Below are positions 11,916-22,815 of a stretch of 64,000 bases of DNA, piece by piece. Origin of the DNA: Chlorokybus atmophyticus. Lineage: Eukaryota; Streptophyta; Chlorokybophyceae; Chlorokybales; Chlorokybaceae. The DNA lies in assembly GCA_009103225.1 (NCBI GenBank), contig RHPI01002438.1, positions 1,026,812 through 1,090,811 of the forward strand, in the 5' to 3' direction. Under the pieces are notes generated by a model. It was not told the DNA's origin, ran no database searches, and saw nothing but the letters and a program-made list of their open reading frames with translations. The position numbers and the translations under genes are program-made. Within the stretch, counting starts at the first letter, position 1, and each line of letters starts with the position of its first letter.

Positions 11916-12927
11916 TAATGGGAGTTAGCGTGCACTCACTCAAACAGCTTCATTGATGGCCGGATGATGGCACGCAGGGGCATCAGGCAGATGACGGCTC
12001 GAATGTCAGGCATAGTGGACCTGGGTTTGGCTAGGAGGCGAAGGACTATGAGTAGGAGAAGGCGGCGGCGGCGGCGGCGGGGCACATTTTGCGAGAAGTT
12101 GTGGTCGTAAGAGTTCAAGCAGCGAAGCCAGCTAATACCGGGCGCCACGTTATGGATCATGGCAGGCGTCGACAATGGGGCTGTCCAACATGCATCAGCA
12201 ACATTGGACAAACCAGCGGGCAAGCCATTAAGGACCATCTTTACACAGGGATCTGCTTGGTGGCTCGCTTTCCGCAACAAGGAATGGATTGGGAGCTGCA
12301 GTCCTTGGAGCCCCTTGTCAGAACCATGCGGGACCAATTGCGATTGTGAGAACAAGCACAAAGGAATGCAGGGGTACGCTCAATAGTCACATGCATTTCC
12401 TTGCAAAAGCAACTTTTGTTTTTGCGCAGTCCATGTGATACATGTAGCGTGGTTGCAGACCTCCATTATTCACCCATACCCACCCCACAGTTAAGCCGAC
12501 ATTGCGAAAGCCATAGTAGATAGACAGAGCTGGGCGGCGGTATGTTGTTGCCAATCTCGCTGTGCATGTTGCCTCCAATGCATGCCTACTTTTGCATGCT
12601 ATGATGTGCGTGAGCGTGCGAAGTCGCGTGCGCGTGCCGAACAAAGTAGGTTGGGTTTGAGCATAGGAGCGCGTGGCCATTCGTCCGGCATTCAACCAGT
12701 AGTGCATCAACCAGCAATAACGCAGTCCATGCAATTATTTGCGCATCAACCAGCAATGCCGCAGGTGACTGTTCGAAGCAATTAATTGATGACGGTGTGA
12801 CGTAGTTGACCAATTGCAATTGCAGAGTCGCAAGCATGCAGCTAACCCACATGTGATTGGTTTACAACACCACAGTGCACTAGGTCCTGTTGGAGCTCCT
12901 ATGCAAGCCTAGATTCAATCCCATCAA

Positions 12928-14290
12928 TTGGTCCTTCAATCCCACTTGCTGATGGGCGCGGCGGCAAAGCGGCGTCAGGTAAACACGCATGTTGGTCTGT
13001 TCAATCCCGACATGTCCATTGGGGCAGTTGCGCATCTTGTGCCCATGGCTCACGAGCTCCGTGACGAGTCTGCGATTGAGGGTGGCGGGGAGAGTGCACC
13101 CAATACCACCTTGTCAGCCCCCATGGCTTCACCTGCTCCATGCAGCCCACGGGTCATTGAGGTAAGTCGCTGTCTTTTATGCTGGTGCCTTGGTAACAAT
13201 GCGTCATGCACTGCATAAGCTTATATTCGTCCTTTGCAACATTGCGAGCCATCTTATCCTGTATCCTATATACAACCCCCCTTGCTGCATGCACAAGTGG
13301 TCTCTCCGGCCGCACCTGCTCCCCTCGCAGTCAAAGCGCATCCACCTTCCGCGGCACAGGTCCTTCATGCACTGCCGTCTCCTCCACGAGCAGCACCAAT
13401 GATTGCGGGGCAACAATCCTACTTGCCGCAACCAGCGAGACCACAGCACAATGCAATAACCGATGTGGCTTATGCACCTACCTTACCCCACCCGCTGCAA
13501 GTTGAAGCCGGCAGTCTGCCCCAAGCTCAGGTACTTGATCAGTAACTGTGACTCCAACTGTCGACGACTCTTGCCGTCGACAGTTGGACACACCATACGA
13601 GTGCTGCATGCAACAGGGGTCACCACCTGCCAGCGAGTCATCAGAGGAGCTGGCCACAACCCGCATACGGCCATCAGTCATGCTAAGTGGCCAGCTCGCC
13701 TCATGGGACCACTTCAATGCACCAACGGATGGAAATTGCTTCTACCAGTGTGTGTTTCGCGCCAGGCCATCCATAGCGCAAAGTGTCCTAGATGATCACA
13801 AGTGCCCCAGCTCTAGCCGATTTGGCCATGCTGGACACCATGCACGACGATGGCAGGGGGGACACGCTCCGCAAAATCACCGCCGGAAGGCTGTTGATAC
13901 GTGTGGCGAGCAAAACCCTAGACTTCTGCAGAGCCACTGGTGCTGCGGGAAAGATGGCGCAGTATTACGACAAACTGCCAGCGACCATATTAGCTGATGT
14001 CAATTGCAACATTGACATAGCCATGGCTAAGGTGCAACAGATGGTGCAGAGAAAAGATGTGTACATGGAGCACCTGCAGATGACCATGTTTGCCAACAAG
14101 CTGCACTTGTTGATTGGCTGCGTGACCGTTTAGCGCGAGCATGGGGAGTGGGTGCCATGGCCCGGCAGCGCAGTTTGGGTTGGAAATAGAGAAGCCCCCA
14201 ACTCAGTTCTGGTGGTGGGCAACACTGCTTGTGATGAGCTAGAAGCACACTTCTGGCTCCTCAAGCCTGCAAGCACCGAACAATGGTCGT
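12928..14290 (+). pseudogene. OTU-like cysteine protease gene, broken (transposon cargo)
   Basis: A leading exon-like frame from 12928 ends at a GAG|GTAAGT donor at 13161. A Pro/Ala-rich frame (about 13250-13530) follows and ends at CAG|GTACTT. After an acceptor at about 13583, the frame runs into WDHFNAPTDGNCFYQC, which matches the OTU catalytic motif D-G-N-C (Cys codon 13737-13739). The frame then shifts near 13790-13815 to DTLRKITAGRLLIRVASK and is cut by a TAG at 14131. Beyond it, ELEAHFWLLKP (His codon 14248-14250) fits the catalytic-His end of OTU domains. OTU enzymes cleave ubiquitin or ubiquitin-like linkages and occur in viruses and some large transposons. The frameshift plus stop make a working product unlikely unless unseen introns exist. 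Confidence 0.6.
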
Positions 14291-14539
14291 GGCCTATGCA
14301 TGAAGTGCCACTGGAGGTAACAGACCTGATCGGAGAATGGCGGAATGGCGTTGCCAATTCCCCGCTACTACCGGTTGCGACTCACGTTGCTGCGCCAACG
14401 CCTCAGGCCTCGCTTTCGTGTGCTAGGCAAGAAGTAGCCGACTGTCCCGCACATCCTGTCTCCCCTCAACCATAGCCACATGCTCGCGGTAACAATTCAA
14501 CACCCTCCCTTCCTGCTGCGGAGACTCACTTGCCACCGC

Positions 14540-15442
14540 AATCTGACCATCCGAAGGCATCTCCATCAAGAAGCAGCGGTAGCTCGCCCTCTCCCTCTAA
14601 GCTCGCCACATTGATCTCAGCCTGTATTGTTGGTAAAGAGATTGATCGAGGTGTCTAAAAGCTGCGCTGAAAGACAAAGGCTTCACGCTCGACCTCATGA
14701 AGCAACATGAGGTCGTGGAGGAACGGGAGGCAACCAACAAGCGCAAGGCTGTGTTATAAGAAGATAACGCCTTACCTCCTATGAGTGACAGTGCTACGGA
14801 GAGCGCCTGCCAGGATGTGCAGGTTGACAAAAAAAAGGAGAAGGTTGTTGGAACAAGGGACGCTGACATGAACAAAAAAGCAAAGGTGAGGCATCGTTAC
14901 AATGCTAAGGAGCAAAGCGCCTTGAAGCCTCACTAGGGCTAACTGTATGTCCTGAGTAGGCACAGGCGGGTTTACAGCGTCATGTGGCTGCTCAGCATTT
15001 TTAAAAGAGACAGCCGGTGCAGCACCAGCTGCCTAAGCTCAAAGCACCGACACGCAGTCGCTTTGAGGGTCTGACTCGTAGTGCAAAGGAGTTGATTGCT
15101 CTACAATTCGACCAAAACGCGCTGCATCACCGCATGCGGCATGCCTTGAGGTGGGTGACGAAAGTATGCAATAAAAGGGAGCAAACGCGTAGAGTGCGGT
15201 CTACACAAACCTTTGGGGATTGGCCGTGGTTGGAACCCAAACATGATATGGCCATCCGAAGTACGTTGTTGCCCCTCGCCGTCCTTCATATGATGGTGTT
15301 GTTGCTGCCGCAGCAACGCAGCAATGTGCAAGAGCTATCCGCGGAGCAGAACTTTGACCTGCTGCAGCGAATGTACCTACTGATATCGACTGATGCGGGT
15401 CGAGATGTGTGCCACTACCTGAGCAAACATACTGGATGGTAA
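14540..15442 (+). pseudogene. Charged helical ORF segments of the transposon
   Basis: A Ser/Pro-rich frame ends SPSKLATLISACIVGKEID before a stop at about 14655. A charged, probably coiled-coil frame then reads KALKDKGFTLDLMKQHEV, is interrupted by a TAA at about 14757, and resumes with acidic and Lys-rich residues to about 14887. A separate open frame at 15017-15442 (RSRFEGLTRSAKELIALQF, then HRMRHALRWVTKVCNKR) ends at a GTAAGT donor. None matches a family I know. Order and strand suggest parts of one multi-exon cargo gene continuing from the OTU region. Confidence 0.4.
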
Positions 15443-15548
15443 GTAAACCCATTTGAGCTGTACTTGGCATGCTTTGACTGGCATTGGTTGTATGTCATAC
15501 GGCACGTCGAGCTGATTTTGTGAAAGATTGAAGACAATGGCGATGCAG

Positions 15549-16041
15549 GCAATTGCACGAGTGGCAACAACCATGTCGAAGGGCTGCATGAACGCATGCT
15601 GGACGAGACCACTAAGACCAGTAGGTGGTGTATAGCGGCACATGGGCGTCAGGTAATCGAGCAGGCAGTGGATCGTTATACTGCGCCATTCAGATGGGAG
15701 TCGCTGTGCAACGCGATAACAACGTTTCGTGGCAGAGGCAGCTTGCACACCCGCGTGCACCATGCATGCTAATTTGTCCCATTGAAGAGCCACCCCCCCC
15801 AGCGGATGGGGAGACGCCCTGTTGCAAGAAAGCGATGTGCCATGTGTGCATCATAGCACATCACAAATGCGTGGCAAATGAAAGAATTTACAAGCGTGTC
15901 CCTTCTGCAAGCAACCTCACCCGTTTAGGTCGCCATGCCTGCTGCAAGACGCCAACGTGTCGGCGGTATTTTGGCCCCCGCCTTGATGACAATTATGCAT
16001 GTATTGTAGTTTGTGTTGGCTTCCTGCGAATTATGATGTAG
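15549..16041 (+). pseudogene. Cys/His-rich RING-like segment (transposon cargo)
   Basis: One frame at 15553-15770 reads NNHVEGLHERMLDETTK and ends at a TAA. The overlapping frame then gives CPIEEPPPPADGETPCCKK, MCHVCIIAHHKCV and, after a short spacer, HACCKTPTCRRYFGPRL. The spacing of the Cys and His residues resembles a RING or related treble-clef zinc module, but not exactly. The break between frames suggests decay. Assignment as an E3-like module is tentative. Confidence 0.35.
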
Positions 16042-16486
16042 GTACATGTATACTTACAGCATGGTGCATGGTGCACCCGACATCTGCTGTTGTCAGAAGC
16101 ATTGGCTGTACATGTGTATGACAACTACTCGGCGCATGAGTCAGTGCATGGCTTGCATACCTTGCAGGTTCAGAGCGTGGTTGACAGCAACAAACTCGGA
16201 CAGCGCTCTGGGTTCCATATAATGACAGCACAATATCACTCTACAATCGTGGTAGTATGCGAGTATCCTGGTACTATAGTACCATTAATGGATGGAGTAC
16301 CATTCATGTTGATATACCATGAACGATATTACAGTACCATGCATGGTACTGTAATACTGTCAATGGTACAGTCGTGCTTCTTGAAGTGTGACTCATTTAG
16401 GGTTCGCAAGCTGGCAACCCTAAATTGATGCCCATACCCTAAAGTTTCGCTCAGTTTGTGGGCAGTCGTGCCGATTCATATTTTGC

Positions 16487-16870
16487 ATGATGTCGGCGGC
16501 AGCAGTTGAATCCCCCCCACCTAGGAGACCATGCTTGGTGTGCCCACAATGCAATGCGTACGTATGTGCTAATGGCCGTAGGCAGCAAATGCGAGCACGC
16601 TTGACCGAATGCCAGCGAGTGCAGACAGTGTGCCACGGTTGTAGTGCTGCTTGCTGGCATCACACCACATACAATGTCGACGTGTTTGGCTGCCGCCTCG
16701 GTAAAGTGCTGTGCAAGGAACCCAAGTTTTTCCATTGCGTGCAATGCGTGTGCGAATCGTGCTCGCGCTCATGCTTCGAGTGGCGAGGGGAACCCATGCG
16801 CTTTTTCATGTGGACAACACCGGGACATGTGGTCAGTGGACAGGTGGTGGATGCTGTGGAGGTAATTTAG
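16487..16870 (+). CDS. Small Cys-rich ORF in the transposon
   Basis: An intact 127-codon frame starts at ATG 16487. It has repeated Cys pairs (CLVCPQC, TVCHGCSAACWHH, HCVQCVCESCSRSC), a pattern typical of zinc-binding modules. No family is recognised. It lies between the RING-like segment and the Tudor/methyltransferase segment on the same strand, so it is probably transposon cargo, possibly one exon of a larger gene. Confidence 0.35.
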   Translation: MMSAAAVESPPPRRPCLVCPQCNAYVCANGRRQQMRARLTECQRVQTVCHGCSAACWHHTTYNVDVFGCRLGKVLCKEPKFFHCVQCVCESCSRSCFEWRGEPMRFFMWTTPGHVVSGQVVDAVEVI

Positions 16871-16989
16871 CAGAGTGGACAGTGACGTATCACTGCATAT
16901 TATATTGGGCGTATGCTTATTTCATGCATGTTAAAGCTGTTGTCGCATTCATAGCAGCCTTCCACGGTGTGGGCGTGGGCAGTTCCACC

Positions 16990-18095
16990 CCCTAGCCGCT
17001 GTAGAGGAGACAGACAATCGACCATTGGACAGCGAACTGCATTGGCTGCGGAACGCGGTTGGGATGCGAGCAGCTGATCAGTGTGAGTGTCATGGGCATT
17101 GGCCGGATGGGGAATGGTATGCGGGCGTTGCGGAATCATTCAAGGGCAGCACCGTATATTATTCGATGACGGTGACGACCACAAACCATTAACTTCAAAG
17201 GGCATTACGTATTCGCGTACACATCTGTTGACGGGGCACGCCATGTTCTGCGCGCCGGAGGGGAGAATGTCAGTCGCTAAGTAAGCTCGGACGGCATCAT
17301 TGTTAATCTCTGGCTAGCACCACGGCCAACCTTAACCACATACACGCCATTTGACAACAAGCTTGGACGCACACGCAGACCAAGGCACTGGACCTATTCT
17401 GCGGCGGTAGCGGTGCCAGTGTTAGCTTATATCACGCAGGCTTTGACGTGATCGGGATGGACATAAGTCCCTCCTATGAGTACCGCTGCCCTTTATACAC
17501 CGCGATGTGTGCACCCCGAATGCAGGAGAGCTGAGTACGAGCTCATATGGGCCAGTCCACCGTGCCAGGTCTATTCAGGTGCTATTCCGGCACCTCAACG
17601 GGCGGCACATGGCACATCCTGGAGACAACAGGATATACCGTTCGTCCGATATCTGCTATTTGCAAGCCAGGTCAAGTTTGTGGTTGAAAATGTGCCAGGA
17701 GCAGCATCCTCATTCAGACCCAATCTGTCCCTTTGTGGCACGATGTTTAGCCTATCAACCTTCCGACACCATCTGTTTGAGACACAGCCAATGGTAGCTA
17801 CCCCACCTGCACGCGCTGCTTGCACGCGGGCAAGGCGGCTGGACGGCTATTGTTACACCTGTTCGCTAGCGCTAAGAAGAAGACAATTGTGACATCAAAC
17901 GCGCCACAGCAAATGTACCTGGTCTATGGCCTTCCAAGCACTAGGGGCGGCATTGCTGCATGGCAAACAGCGCTGAGAGTGCCCTGAATGACCTCGGCCG
18001 TTATCATAGCGAATGCAGTTCCTCCCGCAATGGCGGAGTGCATAGGGCGTCTCATACTTGAAACAATGGATATGCGCTGTGACTACCCTCCTGTG
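16990..18095 (+). pseudogene. Tudor-like segment and phage-type C5-cytosine DNA methyltransferase, decayed
   Basis: From about 17090 a frame reads WPDGEWYAGVAESFKG and, after a one-base shift, LFDDGDDHKPL; this fits the W..G.WY.G...DDGD pattern of Tudor/agenet-like folds. From 17382 follows a C5-methyltransferase: motif I ALDLFCGGSGASVSLYHAGF, and in a second frame motif IV ASPPCQVYSG (catalytic Cys codon 17563-17565), motif VI VVENVPGA and LCGTMF...FRHHLFET. In a third stretch it ends with NAVPPAMAECIGRLILE near 18010-18070. The order and the FRHHLFET and AVPPA motifs are those of phage/prokaryote-like Dcm-type enzymes rather than DNMT1 or CMT. At least two frame changes (about 17490-17530 and 17800-17850) and a TGA at about 17986 break it. 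The enzyme would make 5-methylcytosine; this copy is very probably dead. Confidence 0.7.
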
Positions 18096-18399
18096 TCATG
18101 AGACTATGAGGCTTTGATGTGGTGCACTGTATTAATGCTTAATGGCAAACAGCTGACTGATTGAATGTTGCATTCAACATCCGATTGTGGTGACAGTTAT
18201 GCAGTAACAGCTGCCCGGTACTGTACACGTCCACATGCAAAAGTCTTAGCATACGATTAGCAATGCCTAACCAAATTATGCTTCAAATTCAGAGTAGTGA
18301 GACAAGTACATGTGTCACGTGGCAGTGCAATAAACGTTCACCAAATGCTTGCCCTTTTGTACACGGGCGCTGTCCTTGTTATATATGGGGAGCAGCTGG

Positions 18400-21180
18400 A
18401 CAATGCCTTTTACCCTCCAGAGTCACGACATCGAGATGTGGACCCCCTCGACGCTTTTCCCATTTCAGAGCGATGCACTTCGTGTCGCTTGTTACATCCA
18501 GCTTCGTGTACCAGCGGAAAAACACGACCTCCTTCCACGCGTTCGCCGCTACCACCCCACACCACCATGCGCAGAAAAAGGAGTGCCTGAGCCCACCACG
18601 TCACGTTCACACCGTCCTTATCACCTTCTAACTCAAATGTAGAGAACCAAGGCCGCCCATGGATCATCCCAGTTGCGCGCGCCATGCTGACTCCGGATGT
18701 CATGTACACCGCTGCGTCTCCGTTTACCACGTGAACAGCACACCACCCGTCGGCCAACTCCAGTTGTTCCCTCCTCAACCAGCTGTCCAAAGTGGCAGGC
18801 CAATTGTCGGCGAATGGACTTTTCAGGGCGACTTGGCGGCTACGCGCAGAACCGCCCCAGTACGGGCTAGACTCCCTCCTTGTCAGCACATCCATCCGTA
18901 GCAACTTGTCCGTCTTCTCCATTACAGCACTGCTGCCGCGCCTGCGCCAAAACCGAGCGCATCTCGGGATCCACAACCATGCCGTCCTCTCTTGCATATT
19001 CCGCACAGCTCCATGCCTTCAGGATATGCGCCTGGTAGTCCCCGTTGTGGCCACCACGCGCCCATTGTTTGATACTTTGGGCGTGCGTCTGCTCCATGCG
19101 GTTGGCGCTGAACCAATCGGGGTGTCCACTGTTGACAATTGCGGCCCAAAATAAGTGAGCTGATGCATCTTCTCGATCTTCCAACCTGACTTCTGTGCAG
19201 AATATGATGACATTAGCGGATGCAACACTGCAGATTTGAAGGCAGCCAGCTCGTTGTCGGCTGTGGTCAGGGTCTCTCTTGTGTGTTCGTGCGCCTTGAG
19301 CAACTTCTTCTGCCACTGGGCAAGCGATGCAACAGCAATGGTGAAAACATTGTTGCCCTCACTGTCGAGCAGTAAACCGTCTGCAAGGACTGGCAGCAGC
19401 TGCAGCACCGCCACTTTCTCCACCACCTGAAAGGAGTGGTCGGATAGGAAGGAAATCCACTGTGCTTGTGGGTGCCTTGAAATGCGAAACCCGTAGAGTC
19501 GCCTTGCATGCATTCAGCCTGTGCAAGTCTGCTTGTGAGCACGTGTCGTTGGCTTTTGTGTTCAACAAAAAAGCAACACCAAAGACGTGCCTGGCTTGCA
19601 CAATCTGTCTCGTGGATGGACGCATTCGCTCCTTCGCAGCGTCGTACACAGCAGCAAGCAGGTGGTCAATGATGCCTCCTAGCACATGCATTGCATCAGG
19701 GGCAAGACGAGAGTAGCAGTCAGCTCCCGGCACCCGCGACTGTCGCCAACCCCACAGTGCATTCTGTTGCCAAACCACATTGCCTGGTTACACGGAAAGC
19801 CATTCATCCTCACAATTGCCGGTAATTTAACCATTACCTCCTCGACATGCATGGAGTGCTGCTCTTTAAAAGCCTTGGCTGTTTGGCGTGCATTCCTAAC
19901 ACCGCTATGCAGGTCCGCCCGCAGCTGACGTAGTACTGGTGTGTAGAAAGCCTCGGTTCTCTCTCAATTCCCGATCCTCATCCATCTACAACAGATCTGA
20001 TTTCATAACGAGACAAACATCGCAAGGGTGTCGTGTTTGGTTGCCCGACACAGTGCGTGCGAGTGTGGCAATCTCCTGCAACACGACAAACTCAGATGCT
20101 CCACTGACAACATCCTCCATGCACTGTTTGCCGGCAGGCTGCATCCGGTTACAACCATGCATGCCCACTACCTGCAAGTCGCTGATGTAGTTGGCAAGCG
20201 CGGGAAACACACGATGCTCGATGCCGTTCGGATTGATGAGCTGCAGACCTTGCCAGCTCGCCCGCTTCACATCCCCTTACACTATATTCAAAGCGTTATG
20301 AAAAATCTCACGTTTCCGTATTGAGAACGATTCCTTGCCCTGCGCTCAGGTAGGATGCCCGGCCACTGCATGAACCACCAAAAGCGCTATCATAACAACC
20401 TTCGTGTTACTAGCAGACATGTCCCCAACTGTAGTTGCCAAGCTATGCCATCAGAGGATAGCCAGAGCGCTTGCCCGCGCTGTCCAGCGTGGTCTTGTCA
20501 CTGTACAGAATGGCAGGCGCCAAGTAGGACGCTTCCCCACCTCACTTCTCAAATCCACCTCCACATCCTTCCACCAATCGCCCGTGGAAGGATGGCCAAA
20601 GCTGTGCTCGTCACCACTATACTGAAGATTGAAGCCATTAGCGGCATGTGGATTGCCATACAGCCGCGCGAGCCATACCTGCTCCGACCAAGAGCAATAC
20701 CAGGCATGCTGGCCTCGGAATGGATACTGCATCGATACTGCATTTACAGACCTTGGCCGACATATATGTGACGCTGATGTCCTGATCCTCGGGGTCTTCA
20801 GGCCTGCGCAGGTCAGCCGTCACGTAGTTCTCATACGGCAGCACATTAGCATGTGCATATGTGACACGGCTCTGATGGTTGAAGCACATGCACCGCACAC
20901 CGTGAACACCTCGGACTGAGAGAAAGCAATTGTGGTCCGGAGGTAGCTAGCCACATGCACACCGGTCTCCCACTGGAGCTCTTTGTCAGAAAGTGTGCAT
21001 TTCGGATGCACTTGATGACCCGCCCCCATGTCGGAGTCCGACAGGCCTTGGCTGTTGTTGCACTGCACGAATGCCACTGCAAGAGCATGCTCCGAGCGAC
21101 ACCACCTGGATTCCGATGCGTGCGAAAGGACGCCTCCACTTCCATGTAGGCGTGCTACAGGTTTCTCAGGCACACGCACA
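18400..21180 (-). pseudogene. Plavaka/CACTA-like transposase, decayed
   Basis: Minus-strand fragments in the expected order are: an N-terminal helical part around 21150-20950 (NNSQGLSDSDMGAG); QHAWYCSWSEQVWLARLYGN, and APAILYSDKTTLDSAGKRSG near 20515; RVFPALANYISD with the Cys pair HPCDVCLVMKSDL near 20220-19990; LAPDAMHVLGGIIDHLL near 19700; GWKIEKMHQLTYFGPQLS near 19170; and a C-terminal VTWWAQALLFLR near 18560. The SDKTTLD...GYP...LGN block, the D-x-MH block and the late K-x-HxLTYFGP block are typical of Plavaka/CACTA-group transposases. An in-frame TAG follows GYPLMA at about 20449 and several frame changes occur, so it is inactive unless some are introns. It points toward the cargo genes, tail to tail. 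Confidence 0.65.
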
Positions 21181-21540
21181 CGTCAAAAGCCCTCGTTCAC
21201 TTCCTCCTCCTCATGTTGCTACTGTGCGTGTGTCTCCTGGAGGGATCCTTCAGCATCAAGCATGTGCGCATCCTGCATCGAACTCCCCGGTTCAACATGA
21301 CCCGCATCGTACTGTAATGGACGCTGGCCGACATACAACTTGATTTGCTTGCACACCCTGCTGCTAACAATGTACATGTAGACCGAGCTACGTGTGGCGA
21401 AGCGCATGTGGCAATACGGACAAAAGACTCCCATAGCTCACTACTAACGTCGACACAGGTGTCGCCAATGTAACATGCATCATCATATCCAGCAACACGC
21501 ACAGCCGCCGCCGCCGCTACCCTTGCATGCCAGAGGCGGG

Positions 21541-21850
21541 AAACTTGGCCGCCATTCACTGGCTCCGTCGTACCATTATTATGGTACGATCGAGCCATTG
21601 CACGTCCAGGGTGGGGTGAGTCTCTGCATGTGTATCCTGATTGAACCGTTTCAATGGTACTAAGATGCCTTTGCCATGGAAATGGTACATTAATAAAACT
21701 TGGCCGCCATTTACTGGCTCCGTCGTACCATTACTATGGTACGATTGAGCTGTTGCACGTCCAGGGTGGGGTGAGTCTCTGCATAAAAATCCTGATTACA
21801 CCGTTACAATGGTACGAAGATGCCTTTGCCATGAAAAGGGTACATTGAAA
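21541..21850. repeat. 155-bp tandem duplication with GTACCATT palindromes
   Basis: Two copies of a 155-bp unit start at AAACTTGGCC (21541 and 21696). Each has an internal near-palindrome (GTACCATTATTATGGTAC in the first, one base different in the second) and CACGTCCAGGGTGGGGTGAG. More AATGGTAC motifs follow to about 21895. Similar motif clusters lie at the other side and the middle of the transposon, which supports a right subterminal region here. Confidence 0.8.
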
Positions 21851-22569
21851 TGGTACCTTTGTACAATGGCAATGGCAATTCGTACCATTGACAAGTGCTG
21901 GCAATGCCAGTCCTTGCGCATGAAAACACCATTTATGGCTCCGCCAAGCTATGCCCTTACATGGCGGTGATGCCGACGGTATGTGGGGTTTGGTGGATCG
22001 TTGGCGGCGCTGCCATGGGCGTGGTGGGCGTTGTGTTCAAGGTCCGGGATGAAGCCCATGTTCGCTCAGGGCGGGCAAGGTGCCGGTGGGGTGTCCTTGG
22101 TGTAAAACCCCATCATGCCTACCAAGGGCACAGCCAATGACAACAGTGACTCGGGCGATATCTTATAGGGCTCCCCCTCTGAGTGGGCAAAGGCACACCA
22201 CAATACTGCCTATAAGAACATCCGACCCACCAGCAGCTGCGACCATGGTGACATGATTGAAGGGACCAAACAAGACTGGCATAGCATATAACCAAGGTGG
22301 GTTACGATGCACTGTCATGCCACATGCTAGGGTTCTTTTATCTTGCACATGCACAGGCACAAGTATCTTGCACATGATATACACTGTACGTACCACATGC
22401 ACACCCTCATGCATATGAACAGCATGACCAATCTCGCAAATGCACAGCCTATTTCTACTTGCGGGAGCTCGCAAGTCGCAAAAGAGTAGATGCGAGTACC
22501 ACGAACGGGTAATCCATGACCTAGGTCAATGTTTCCAGCGGCTATTAAGCAGTATGCTTGCAGATTGCT

Positions 22570-22815
22570 ATGTTGGTCAGAGTGAAGCAAGAGCAGCGCG
22601 GCAGGCTGACTGTCTGCCTGGCGGAGTGCAACAAAGCGAAAGACGAGGTAAGCATTTGTATTCTGATGGGCTTGTCCTCTAGCAGCACGCCACTCTTACA
22701 GCATTACCAAATGCAGGTGGTCACTCTCAAAGCGACCATCAAGCGCATGCGCGGGCACGGCGAGGTGCTGACATTCAAGCTGAAGGATGAGGAGGGGGCT
22801 GAGGTGGAGTTCTGA
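22570..22815 (+). CDS. Small two-exon gene or gene fragment, unknown
   Basis: Exon 22570-22647 ends GAG|GTAAGC and exon 22717-22815 follows CAAATGCAG. Joined they give 59 aa, MLVRVKQEQRGRLTVCLAEC at the start and DEEGAEVEF at the end, basic in the middle. The frame stays open for 12 bases before the ATG to a possible acceptor (GCTTGCAG), so this may be the last two exons of a larger, truncated gene. No family is recognised. The region 21900-22569 before it shows no gene. Confidence 0.4.
   Translation: MLVRVKQEQRGRLTVCLAECNKAKDEVSICILMGLSSSSTPLLQHYQMQVVTLKATIKRMRGHGEVLTFKLKDEEGAEVEF

Larger units (their letters stand above)
11700..21900. mobile_element. Large decayed composite DNA transposon (Plavaka/CACTA-like)
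   Basis: A transposase remnant on the minus strand (18.4-21.2 kb) and a set of plus-strand cargo ORFs (12.9-18.1 kb) are flanked by clusters of GGTAC/GTACC motifs at about 11.7 and 21.6-21.9 kb. Cargo includes an OTU-like protease, a RING-like segment, a Cys-rich ORF, a Tudor-like segment and a C5-cytosine methyltransferase. Most are broken by frameshifts or stops, so the copy looks inactive. Terminal inverted repeats and target duplications were not identified, so both ends are approximate; the left end could extend to about 9 kb. Gene content, not termini, is the basis for this call. Confidence 0.55.
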
